Origin: CAVUAF01 sp963739375
GTDB taxonomy: Bacteria > Acidobacteriota > Terriglobia > Terriglobales > Acidobacteriaceae
Reading direction: 5' to 3'
DNA length: 64,000 bases
Assembly (NCBI GenBank): GCA_963739375.1
Contig: CAVUAF010000022.1
Location: 25,408-89,407, forward strand
The translations under genes and the position numbers were made by a program. Below, piece after piece: positions 16,196 to 24,314 of the stretch (positions are counted from its first letter, which is position 1; the number at the start of each line of letters is the position of its first letter). The notes below the pieces were generated by a model. The model saw only the letters and a program-made list of their open reading frames with translations, made no database searches and was not told the origin of the DNA.

Positions 16196-16939
16196 ATGCG
16201 CCGCCGCCGCGCCCAAGCCGGCTACATGCTGCTGGTCATCCTGGTGATGCTGGCGCTGCTCATGATTTCCCTCACCGTGGTGGCGCCCGCCATCGCCACC
16301 GAGATCAAGCGCGAGCGCGAAGAGGAGCTGACCCACCGCGGCCAGCAGTACGCCCGGGCCATCAAGCGTTACTTTAAGAAGTTCGGCCGCTATCCAACAC
16401 GTGTCGAGGACTTGGAGAACACCAGCAACCTCCGCTTCCTGCGCAAGCGCTACCTCGATCCCATCACCGGCAAGGACGACTGGCGCCTCATCCACGTCGG
16501 CGAGGCCAAGATCGTGCCCCGCACCTTCACCCAGGGTGGCGTTACCGGTGCACCGCAGGGGACGCCCACCGGCTTCGGCGCTCCCGGGGGCACGCCCACC
16601 GGCATCGCGCCTGTGAATCCCTCGATGGGTATGCCGGGGTTCTCGGCCCCCGGCGGCTCGACCATGGGTTCGACCCTGGGCGGCAGCAGCGCCGGGCGCC
16701 CCATCCTCGGCGGCGGCCCCATCATCGGCGTCTCCAGCTCCAGCGAGCAGCGTTCGCTGAAGGAGATGGACGGCAAGGACCACTACAACGAATGGGAGTT
16801 TGTTTACGATCCCCGCTTCGACCCGACGGTCGCGGCGGGAATGGGACAGCAGCTCGGTCGTCCCGGTCAGCCGGGGCAGCCGCAGTTCCCTGCCATGCCG
16901 CTGACGCCGGGAACGCCGCCCCCACCGCCAAAACCGTGA
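16196..16939 (+). CDS. GspG-like pseudopilin with Gly/Pro/Thr-rich insert
   Basis: 247 residues. Basic N-terminus then one hydrophobic helix (GYMLLVILVMLALLMISLTVV), EIKREREEELTHRGQQYARAIKRYFKKFGRYP and LRKRYLDPITGKDDW, which match the helical spine and Ca-loop region of GspG-like pseudopilins; the leader lacks the usual G-F-T-L-x-E signature, so it may not be cleaved. An insert of about 80 residues rich in Gly, Pro and Thr (about 115-185) separates this from the conserved DHYNEWEFVYDPR end. Last gene of the assembly run. Secretin, retraction ATPase and prepilin peptidase are not in the window. Confidence 0.65.
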   Translation: MRRRRAQAGYMLLVILVMLALLMISLTVVAPAIATEIKREREEELTHRGQQYARAIKRYFKKFGRYPTRVEDLENTSNLRFLRKRYLDPITGKDDWRLIHVGEAKIVPRTFTQGGVTGAPQGTPTGFGAPGGTPTGIAPVNPSMGMPGFSAPGGSTMGSTLGGSSAGRPILGGGPIIGVSSSSEQRSLKEMDGKDHYNEWEFVYDPRFDPTVAAGMGQQLGRPGQPGQPQFPAMPLTPGTPPPPPKP

Positions 16940-17060
16940 GCGCCGCCGCTGCCATCACCTCGGCCAGAACCCTCTTGGGTCGGCATCCCTTGGCCGTCGG
17001 CCGTAAACCAACTACCATGCTGCTTTACACTGGTGCGGGTGCGGCGCTGACGGAGGCGGG

Positions 17061-17471
17061 ATGAAGGCGATTCTGTTCGTTGACGACCACGAGGTCCTGG
17101 CGCGCCTCACCTGCCAGATCCTGGACATGCAGGGGTACCGTGCCGTGTTCGCCTGCAATGGCGCCGAGGCGCTGCAGAAGTTCGCGCAGGAGCGCTTCGA
17201 CCTCCTGGTCACCGACTTCCGCATGGACGGCATGAACGGCCTGGAGTTGGCCCGCAAGGTGCGCGCCCAGCGCCCCGAGGTCCCGGTCATCATCGTTACC
17301 GGCTACGGCCCGGTGGACGGCGGCAAGGACGTCGCCGCCTGCCTGCAGAAGGAAGAACTCTTCCCCGCGCTGCTGGACAAGATCAAGCTCCTCCTCGGCG
17401 AGCACGACACCCCCGCCCCCAAGCCTCCCGACGGCGAGCGCGCCGAAGTCGCGAGCGTCAAGACGGCCTGA
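17061..17471 (+). CDS. single-domain response regulator (receiver only)
   Basis: 136 residues: acidic pair VDDH (9-10), phospho-acceptor Asp in LLVTDFRMDGMNG (about 54), VTGYG for the conserved Thr, and a C-terminal Lys in LQKEELFPALLDKI. No output domain follows, only a 30-residue Pro/Ala-rich tail. GGAGGCGGG precedes the ATG. Stand-alone receivers pass signals through phosphorelays or to protein partners; no kinase is adjacent. Confidence 0.85.
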   Translation: MKAILFVDDHEVLARLTCQILDMQGYRAVFACNGAEALQKFAQERFDLLVTDFRMDGMNGLELARKVRAQRPEVPVIIVTGYGPVDGGKDVAACLQKEELFPALLDKIKLLLGEHDTPAPKPPDGERAEVASVKTA

Positions 17472-17488
17472 GCCGCTACACTCTTCGC

Positions 17489-18379
17489 GTGCGCCGCCTC
17501 ATCATCAATGCCGATGATCTCGGACTGACGCCCGGGGTGAATCGCGCCATCGCCGAGGCGCACCAGCGCGGCGTCGTGACCTCCGCCACCCTGATGGCTG
17601 CCGGCCGCGCCTTCGACGACGCGCTGACTGCGGTGCGCGAGCTGCCGCAGTTAAGTGTCGGGTGCCACGTTGTGCTGGTCGACGGCCGGCCGGTGCTGCC
17701 CGCCGCCGAACTCCCGACCCTCGCCGCGGGCAACGGCGGCTTTCGTGCCAGCCCCGCCGGCTTTGCCCTGGCAGTGCTGCGCGGACGCATTGCTGCCGAC
17801 GAGATCGAGCGCGAGACGGCCGCGCAGGTCCGCAAGCTGCAGGCGGCGGGCGTCGCCGTCACCCACCTCGACACGCACAAACACTCCCACCTGCTGCCGC
17901 AGGTGCTGCGGCCGCTGCTGCGGGCGGCGGCGGCGTGTGGTGTACCCGCGGTGCGCAACCCCTTCGCGCCGGCGCGGCCCCTGGGTTTCGCCCACCTCGT
18001 GCGCCGTCCGCGCCTGTGGACGCGCTACACCGAGCTCCGCTTGCTCCGCGTCTTGGAACGCCGCTTCCGGCGGGAAGTTGCCGCCGCCGGCCTCACCACC
18101 ACCGACGGCGCCTTCGGCGTGGTCGGCACCGGGGCGCTCGACGCGGCGCTCTTCGACGCCATCCTTGGCTGCATCCCCGACGGCACGTGGGAGTTCGTCT
18201 GCCACCCCGGCTACAACGATGCCGACCTCGACCAGGTGCGCACGCGCTTGCGCGCATCGCGCCCGCAGGAGCTGGCGGTACTCACGTCGCCCGCCGCGCG
18301 CGCGGCCCTGGAGCGGCACGGCATCGAGCTGATCTCCTACCGGCAGCTCGCGCCGGCCGCCGCGCCCGGCAAATGCTGA
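17489..18379 (+). CDS. ChbG/HpnK (YdjC) family carbohydrate deacetylase
   Basis: 296 residues. LIINADDLGLTPGVNRAI carries the metal-binding Asp pair; SVGCHVVL, THLDTHKHSHLLP (metal His) and EFVCHPGY complete the family pattern. Members remove N-acetyl groups from chito-oligosaccharides or sugar head groups of hopanoids. GTG start, preceded at 6 bases by TACACT, suggesting leaderless transcription. Located just before bshA, but it is not a LmbE-type BshB, so a role in bacillithiol synthesis is not supported by family. Confidence 0.82.
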   Translation: MRRLIINADDLGLTPGVNRAIAEAHQRGVVTSATLMAAGRAFDDALTAVRELPQLSVGCHVVLVDGRPVLPAAELPTLAAGNGGFRASPAGFALAVLRGRIAADEIERETAAQVRKLQAAGVAVTHLDTHKHSHLLPQVLRPLLRAAAACGVPAVRNPFAPARPLGFAHLVRRPRLWTRYTELRLLRVLERRFRREVAAAGLTTTDGAFGVVGTGALDAALFDAILGCIPDGTWEFVCHPGYNDADLDQVRTRLRASRPQELAVLTSPAARAALERHGIELISYRQLAPAAAPGKC

Positions 18380-18424
18380 ATCCTTGGCGGGCGGCGGGAA
18401 TCGAAAGACGGTTCAGCTAAAATC

Positions 18425-18448
18425 AAATTGTTCCACGTGGAACAATTT
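18425..18448. promoter_or_regulatory. parS centromere site (ParB binding)
   Basis: The 16-bp core TGTTCCACGTGGAACA (18429-18444) fits the chromosomal parS consensus tGTTNCACGTGNAACa and is a perfect palindrome; the dyad extends to 24 bp with AAAT and ATTT flanks. It lies in the 110-base gap before bshA. No parA or parB gene is in the window. Only this copy was found. Confidence 0.85.
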
Positions 18449-18489
18449 GCCTCCTTTGTTTTGATGGACTTGGCATTCTGGCGTTGACG

Positions 18490-19623
18490 ATGAGAATAGG
18501 CATTACCTGTTATCCGACCTACGGCGGTTCGGGCGTGGTGGCGACCGAGCTCGGCATCGAGCTGGCGCAGCGCGGCCACGAGGTGCACTTCATCACCTAC
18601 AAGCAGCCCTTCCGCCTGACCCAGCCGCAGGAGCGCATTCACTTCCACGAGGTCGAGGTCTCGCAGTATCCGCTGTTCGACTACCCGCCCTACGACCTGG
18701 CGCTGGCGTCGCGCATGGCGGAGGTGGCCGACATCTACCAGCTCGACCTGCTGCACGTGCACTACGCCATCCCGCACTCGGTGAGCGCCATGCTGGCCAA
18801 GCAGATGCTGGCGGCGCAGAACGGCGGGCGGCGGCTGCCCTTCGTCACCACGCTCCACGGCACCGACATCACGCTGGTGGGGCTGGACCGCTCCTACCTG
18901 CCGATCACGCGCTTCTCCATCGAGCAGAGCGACGGGGTGACGGCGATCTCGCAGTACCTGCGCGAGCGCACCGAGCGAGAGTTCGAAATACGCAAGCCGA
19001 TCGCGGTGATCTACAACTTCGTCAACTGCGACCAATACCGGCGCGACCCGAAGGTCGCGGAAAACCGCCGGCAGTTCGCCGACGACGGCGAGCGCCTGCT
19101 GGTGCACCTCTCCAATTTCCGGCCGGTGAAGCGGGTGCCGGACGTGATCGAGATCTTCGAGCGGGTGCAGCGCGAGCTGCCGGCGCGGCTGCTGATGATC
19201 GGCGACGGCCCCGAGCGCCCCACCGCGGAATTCGCGGCGCGGCGCAAAGGCATTGGCGATCGCATCCTCTTCCTCGGCAAGCAGGACCGGGTGAACGAGA
19301 AGCTGGGCGTGGCCGACCTGATGCTGCTGCCCAGCGAGCTGGAATCGTTTGGACTGGCGGCGCTGGAGGCGATGGCGTGCGAGGTGCCGACCATCGCCAC
19401 CCGCGTCGGCGGCGTTCCCGAGGTCATTGACGATGGCCAGACCGGCTGCCTCGCCGAAGTGGGCGAGATTGACCGCATGGCGAAGTGCGCGCTCGAGCTG
19501 CTGAGCGACGAGACGAAGCTGCGGGCCATGGGCAAGCGCGCCCGCATCGCGGCCCAGGCGCGCTTCTGCTCCACCAAGATCATTCCCCAGTACGAGGAGT
19601 TCTACCAGGCAGTGCTGGGGTGA
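18490..19623 (+). CDS. bshA: N-acetyl-alpha-D-glucosaminyl L-malate synthase BshA
   Basis: 377 residues, GT4 glycosyltransferase that joins UDP-GlcNAc and L-malate in the first step of bacillithiol synthesis. MRIGITCYPTYGGSGVVATE and GHEVHFITYKQPFRL are BshA-specific; later VHYAIPHSVSAMLAKQML, TTLHGTDITLVG, the E-x7-E type ESFGLAALEAMACEVP and GCLAEVGEIDRMA follow. The ATG at 18490 is chosen over a TTG two codons earlier. bshC is 27 kb away at 46902; bshB is not in the window. Confidence 0.93.
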   Translation: MRIGITCYPTYGGSGVVATELGIELAQRGHEVHFITYKQPFRLTQPQERIHFHEVEVSQYPLFDYPPYDLALASRMAEVADIYQLDLLHVHYAIPHSVSAMLAKQMLAAQNGGRRLPFVTTLHGTDITLVGLDRSYLPITRFSIEQSDGVTAISQYLRERTEREFEIRKPIAVIYNFVNCDQYRRDPKVAENRRQFADDGERLLVHLSNFRPVKRVPDVIEIFERVQRELPARLLMIGDGPERPTAEFAARRKGIGDRILFLGKQDRVNEKLGVADLMLLPSELESFGLAALEAMACEVPTIATRVGGVPEVIDDGQTGCLAEVGEIDRMAKCALELLSDETKLRAMGKRARIAAQARFCSTKIIPQYEEFYQAVLG

Positions 19624-19627
19624 AGGC

Positions 19628-19818
19628 AGTTCTCAGTTCTCAGTTCTCAGTTCTCAGTTCTCAGTTCTCAGAAACCCAGATCCCTCGCTGCGCTCGGGAG
19701 GACAGAACGGCAGTTGTCAGTTGTCGGTTGCCAGTTGCCAGTAGCCAGAGAACTGCTCCCACCGCCGCCCACTGCTCAGTGGTTTTCACTGAGAACTGAG
19801 AACTGGGAACTGAGAACT
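19628..19818. repeat. heptad-rich composite element 3
   Basis: Six perfect agttctc heptads (19628-19669), a reversed REP-like palindrome (AGATCCCTCGCTGCGCTCGG, about 19679-19698), five cagttgt/cggttgc/cagtagc heptads (19711-19745), and four gagaact/gggaact heptads (19791-19818). The first and last arrays are mutual inverted repeats. Lies between bshA and the convergent NHL gene. Confidence 0.88.
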
Positions 19819-19842
19819 GGTTTTCAGGGTCGGCCGCTGACC
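19745..19842 (-). repeat. 98-bp block, inverted copy of 15962-16052
   Basis: Contains the last five codons and stop of the NHL-repeat gene (minus strand) plus 3' flank. Four heptads against three in the other copy account for the whole length difference of 7 bp. Confidence 0.88.
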
Positions 19843-22800
19843 ACCGGCACCGCGGAGAAGGGGCCGAAGTCGTCCTCCAGCGCGATGGCGGCGACCGGGA
19901 CGTTGCTGTGCACCACCAGCGCCCCCAGGAAGTTGCTGTTGGGCAGCACCTGCTGGAAGGCGGCGTTCAGGCTGACCAGCGCCTGCGCCATGGGGTTGAT
20001 GGTCTGGGTGTGGCTGGCCAGCACCGTGCCGTCGGGGTTCAACAGAGTCAACTGTACGGTCGCGGGCAAGCCGTTCGCGTTGGCGATGGCCACTCCCAAG
20101 GTCCGTCCCACCGGCGCCGCCTGCGACCCGGGCTCCAGCTCCACCGGCAGGGTGAAGTCGGTCAGCTCGGGCGCGTTGTTGAACCCGATGGTGTTGATCA
20201 CGGCGTGCTGTGCGCTCTGGTCCTCGATCTCGAAGAAGAGGTTGGCCCCCAGCGGCGACGTGGCCGTAATCAGCGCCCACTCGACCGTCACCGTACTGCT
20301 GAAGCGCTGTGCCTCGGGCGTCGCGATGCGCACCGCGCCGTTCGCGGGGATGGTGAGGCTGGTCGACAGGTTGAAGGGGTTCACCTGGTTGCCCTGCTGA
20401 TCGAAGTAAGCGACGGTGACGTTGTTCGCGCCCTGCGCCTGGTTCACCAGCAATAGCTTGGTCACGTAGCCGGCACCGCCGGCGTTGCCGGTGACCATGT
20501 GGGGGATGATGAGCCGTGTCCCTCCGGTCATGGGCGGGGTGGCGAAGAACGGACCGAAGTCGTCGCCCAGCGCCACCACGTTCACCGCCTGCGGTGCGGT
20601 CCCGGTGACCGTGCCGACGAAGTTCCCCGCCGGCAGCACGCTCTGGAAGTCGACGTTCAGTGCCCGCGCGGTGTGCCCGTAGGGCGGCAGCGTGACGCTG
20701 CTCGTGCCGCGCGTGTTGCCGCTGGTGTCGTGCAGCGTCAGCACGACCTGCACCTGCGCGTTGTTGGGATTCGACAGTGCCAGCCCCACCGTGCGGCCCA
20801 CGCTCGCCCCCTGCGGCGCCGGTTGGAACTCCACCGGGATGGTGAAGGTCTGGGCGCCGGCATCGTCGTTGAAGCCGACGGTGTTGATGATGTTGTTCTG
20901 CGGCGTCTGGTCGGAGATCTCGTAGAAGAGGTTGGCGGCTATGCGCCCTTGCGCCGAGATGGAGGCCCACTGGGTGGCGATCGGTCCATTGCGCGCCGCC
21001 TCTGGCGTGGCCAGCCGCATTGTCTCGGCGGGTTGCAGCATGCGCGTCTCGGAACTCACCACGCTGCCCTGGTCATCCACGAAATTTACCGCGACATTGT
21101 TTTGCGTTGCCGCCATATTCACCAAGCTCAGCTTCGTCACATACCCGCCACCGGAGACGACGTGCGGCATCACCGCGCTGAACGTCGCCTGCGGCACCGC
21201 ATCCTGCGCCACGAAGCTCGGCGTCACCATGGCCCTCCCGCCATCGCCGTTCGTAGCCGTAATCAACACCCAAACTTCCTGTCCGGCACCGACTGTGTAG
21301 GACGGCTTCGGCTGGAGGAACGTCCTCTGCCCGCTGCGCGAGATGCGCACCTGCGCTTCCTGGCAGTTCACCTGCTGGAGCACGCCCGCCGTCGGTGTCC
21401 ACAGCGTCACCAGGGTTTGGTAATCGCTGCCGGCGAGGTCCACACTCACCGTGCCGGCTACCGGGGCCGTGTACTTCATCCACACGCCGTGCGCCACGCT
21501 CTCGGAGCCGCACGTGGGGCGCAGTCCAGCCGCGGCCGCCGCAACGGTGTTGACCGAGGTCGGCGACGCAGTAGCGATCATCCGCTGTGCTGAACCGACC
21601 AGGCGGACGCGGTGGTTGTCCATGTCGGCAATCAGGATGTTGCCGACATCGTCCAGGGCCAGACGCCGGGGATAATTCATTGCCGCATCCGCGGCGAGCC
21701 CGCCGTCGCCGCCGTACCCGCGGGTGCCGCTGCCCACGACGGTGGTGATGATGCCGGTGCTCGCGCTGACCAGGCGAATCCGGTTGCTGATCGGGTCCGC
21801 GATCAGCAGATCGCCGTTGCTGGCCACGGCTACATCGATGACCGCGGAGAAGGAAGCCGACGTCGCCGGGCCGCCGTCGCCGAGGCCGCCGAACCCGCCG
21901 CCGGCGACCGTGGTGATGATGCCCGTGGCGGCGCTGACGCGCCGTACCATGTTGTTGCTCCAATCCGCGATGAAGAGGTTGCCGGCACGGTCCACGGCAA
22001 CGCCTTCCGGGTACACCGGGGCCGCGGTTGCCGGTCCGCCGTTCCCGCCAAAGCCCTGGGCGCCGTTACCCGCCACCGTCGTAATGATGCCGGTGCTCGC
22101 ATCTACCCGGCGTACGCGGTTGTTGAAAGTATCTGCAATGAAGAGACTACCGAAGCTGTCGATTGCAACCGCGTGGGGATTATTGAGCGAAGCCAATGTC
22201 GCCAGGCCCCCGTCGCCGCTGAATCCTGCGACTCCATTTCCGGCCACGGTGGTAATGATGCCGCTGCTGGCGCTCACCCGCCGTATGCGGTGGTTGGCGT
22301 CGGCGATAAAAAGGTTCCCCGCGCCATCGACCGCGACCGCGTTGGGAGCGAAGACTGCCGCAGAAGTTGCCGGCCCGCCCTCGCCGCTAAATCCTCCGCT
22401 TCCGTTCCCGGCCACGGTCGTAATCATGCCGGTGCTGGCGCTCACCCGGCGTACGCGGTTGTTGCCGAAATCTGCGAGGAAGAGATTGCCGGAGCTATCC
22501 ACGGCCACCCCGCTGACTTGGCTCAGTGCCGCCGCGGTGGCCGGGCCGCCGTCGCCGGCAAAACCTGGCGTGCTGCTGCCGGCCACCGTCGTGATCATTT
22601 GATCGCCGGCGCAAGTTGTAGATCCTGGGCCGCACCGCGAGTCCGCCGTCAGGCCGGTGCCGGTGAGTGCGACGGTATGCGGGCTCCCTGGCCCGCTATC
22701 GGTCAGCGTCAATGTTCCCGACCGCAGACTGCTCGCCGTCGGCGCAAAAGCAACCAGCAGGTAGCACGTCGTCCCCGCCGGAACGGACAGCCCGTTGCTA

Positions 22801-24083
22801 CAGGCGCTGCTCGGCGGGGCTTGTACGAGGAAGTCACCCGCGATCGTGATGCTGCTGATGATTACCGCGCTGGCCGTGCCGTTCGACAACGCAAGATACT
22901 GGCTAACTCCGCTGGTCCCCACGAACACGCTCCCGAAATTGAGGCTCGCCGGGCTGAACTGTGTTAGGCCATTTGCCGCCGGAGCTAAGGCCACTCGGCG
23001 AACCCGGTTGTTGCCCGTATCGGCAATCAACAGATTGCCGGCGCTGTCCACGGCAACCGTTTCCGGAAGGTACATGGTGGCGGCGGTGGCCGGGCCACCG
23101 TCGCCGCTAAGGCCGAGCGCTCCGTTTCCCGCTACCGTCGTCATGATGCCGCTGCTGGCGCTCACCTGGCGGATGGTGCTGCTGCCGGTATCGGCGATAA
23201 AGACATTGCCGGCGCTATCCAGCGCAACGCCATGCGGCGAGTAAAGCGTAGTGGATGCAATCGTGGTGATGATGCCGGTGCTGGCGCTCACGCGGCGAAT
23301 TCGCTTGTTGTTCACATCTGCAATGAAGATGTTCCCGCTGCTGTCCACGGCAACCGCCGAACAGTACGGCATCGAAGACACCGGAAAACTCGGCGGGTCT
23401 GAGGACGTGACTCCCAACGACGCCGCGGTTGCCGGGCCATCGTCGCCGCTGGAACCCAGGCTCCCGTTCCCCGCCACCGTGGTGATAATGCCCGTGCTGG
23501 CGCTCACCCGGCGTACCCGATTGTTGCTGGCATCCACCACCAAGAGATTGCCGGCGTGGTCCACCGCGATGCCCGTTGGACCGGACAGCGACGCGGACGT
23601 TGCCGGCCCGCCATCGCCGCTGAAACCTGCGGTCCCGTTCCCGGCGACGGTGGTGATGACGCCGCTACTCGCGCTCACCCGGCGGATGCGGTTGTTGCTG
23701 GCATCGGCAATGAAGAGGTTGCCCGCGCCGTCCACTGCCACCCCGACGGGGTCGAACAACGCAGCGGAGGTTGCCGGTCCGCCGTCCCCGCTAAAGCCCC
23801 TCACCCCATTGCCCGCTACCGTCGTGATAACACCGGTCGTGGCGCTTATCCGGCGAATGCGGTTATTGAACATGTCCGCAATAAAAACGTTGTCCGCAGC
23901 GTCCACCGCTACCGCTTTCGGTGCGAACAGCGAGGCAGCAGTCGCGGGTCCAGCATCGCCGCTGAACCCACCTGTCCCGTTGCCCGCAACGGTAGTGATG
24001 GTTTGTCCGCAGGCCGCAGCCGTCGAGCCGGCGACTACGCATACCAGCAGCGCACACCGCAGCGCTCGCAAAGACGAAGCCAT
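19824..24083 (-). CDS. secreted NHL-repeat protein with anchor and duplicated C-terminal modules
   Basis: 1419 residues. Signal peptide (1-26), six NHL repeats of about 56 residues (each ITTVAGNG...GFSGDGGPAT...AVDSAGNLFIAD...NNRVRRV), a choice-of-anchor-D/Hydin-like beta domain (about 375-480, SLNFGSVFVGT), six more NHL repeats, a prepeptidase-like beta domain, and two tandem ~200-residue modules that share GGYVTKLSLVN, NLFYEI, and EDDFGPF. NHL repeats make beta propellers; twelve repeats suggest two six-bladed propellers. Likely cell-surface or extracellular; ligand unknown. AAGGAC precedes the ATG. The last codons lie inside a duplicated repeat block. Confidence 0.85.
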   Translation of the reverse strand: MASSLRALRCALLVCVVAGSTAAACGQTITTVAGNGTGGFSGDAGPATAASLFAPKAVAVDAADNVFIADMFNNRIRRISATTGVITTVAGNGVRGFSGDGGPATSAALFDPVGVAVDGAGNLFIADASNNRIRRVSASSGVITTVAGNGTAGFSGDGGPATSASLSGPTGIAVDHAGNLLVVDASNNRVRRVSASTGIITTVAGNGSLGSSGDDGPATAASLGVTSSDPPSFPVSSMPYCSAVAVDSSGNIFIADVNNKRIRRVSASTGIITTIASTTLYSPHGVALDSAGNVFIADTGSSTIRQVSASSGIMTTVAGNGALGLSGDGGPATAATMYLPETVAVDSAGNLLIADTGNNRVRRVALAPAANGLTQFSPASLNFGSVFVGTSGVSQYLALSNGTASAVIISSITIAGDFLVQAPPSSACSNGLSVPAGTTCYLLVAFAPTASSLRSGTLTLTDSGPGSPHTVALTGTGLTADSRCGPGSTTCAGDQMITTVAGSSTPGFAGDGGPATAAALSQVSGVAVDSSGNLFLADFGNNRVRRVSASTGMITTVAGNGSGGFSGEGGPATSAAVFAPNAVAVDGAGNLFIADANHRIRRVSASSGIITTVAGNGVAGFSGDGGLATLASLNNPHAVAIDSFGSLFIADTFNNRVRRVDASTGIITTVAGNGAQGFGGNGGPATAAPVYPEGVAVDRAGNLFIADWSNNMVRRVSAATGIITTVAGGGFGGLGDGGPATSASFSAVIDVAVASNGDLLIADPISNRIRLVSASTGIITTVVGSGTRGYGGDGGLAADAAMNYPRRLALDDVGNILIADMDNHRVRLVGSAQRMIATASPTSVNTVAAAAAGLRPTCGSESVAHGVWMKYTAPVAGTVSVDLAGSDYQTLVTLWTPTAGVLQQVNCQEAQVRISRSGQRTFLQPKPSYTVGAGQEVWVLITATNGDGGRAMVTPSFVAQDAVPQATFSAVMPHVVSGGGYVTKLSLVNMAATQNNVAVNFVDDQGSVVSSETRMLQPAETMRLATPEAARNGPIATQWASISAQGRIAANLFYEISDQTPQNNIINTVGFNDDAGAQTFTIPVEFQPAPQGASVGRTVGLALSNPNNAQVQVVLTLHDTSGNTRGTSSVTLPPYGHTARALNVDFQSVLPAGNFVGTVTGTAPQAVNVVALGDDFGPFFATPPMTGGTRLIIPHMVTGNAGGAGYVTKLLLVNQAQGANNVTVAYFDQQGNQVNPFNLSTSLTIPANGAVRIATPEAQRFSSTVTVEWALITATSPLGANLFFEIEDQSAQHAVINTIGFNNAPELTDFTLPVELEPGSQAAPVGRTLGVAIANANGLPATVQLTLLNPDGTVLASHTQTINPMAQALVSLNAAFQQVLPNSNFLGALVVHSNVPVAAIALEDDFGPFSAVPVVSGRP

Positions 24084-24217
24084 TCTGTCCTTCTGGAGCC
24101 GGAAGTCGAATTAGGGGGGAGTGGCGGCTATTGTGCGGTGGAAAGCAGTTCTTGTCTGTGACAAACAGGAGTTTTAGGTGCGGTAGCGGACACCGAGGTC
24201 CAGAATCTCTGCGCGCC

Positions 24218-24298
24218 TAGTTCTCGGCTCCCGGCTCTCAGAAACCCAAGATCCGTCGCTGCAAGAACCCCAGTACTCAGTTCTCAGTTCCCAGTTCT
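24218..24298. repeat. heptad arrays with degenerate REP-like core (composite element 4)
   Basis: tagttct/cggctcc/cggctct at 24218-24238, a decayed palindrome remnant (AAACCCAAGATCCGTCGCTG), then cagtact/cagttct/cagttcc/cagttct at 24271-24298. Same module order as at 19628. Between the NHL gene start and the histidine kinase stop. Confidence 0.75.
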
Positions 24299-24314
24299 CA
24301 GAAGACCCAGACCC

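Noticed and set aside
17489..18379. BshB deacetylase next to bshA
   Set aside because: The protein is a ChbG/HpnK (YdjC) type enzyme, a different fold family from the LmbE/PIG-L type BshB.
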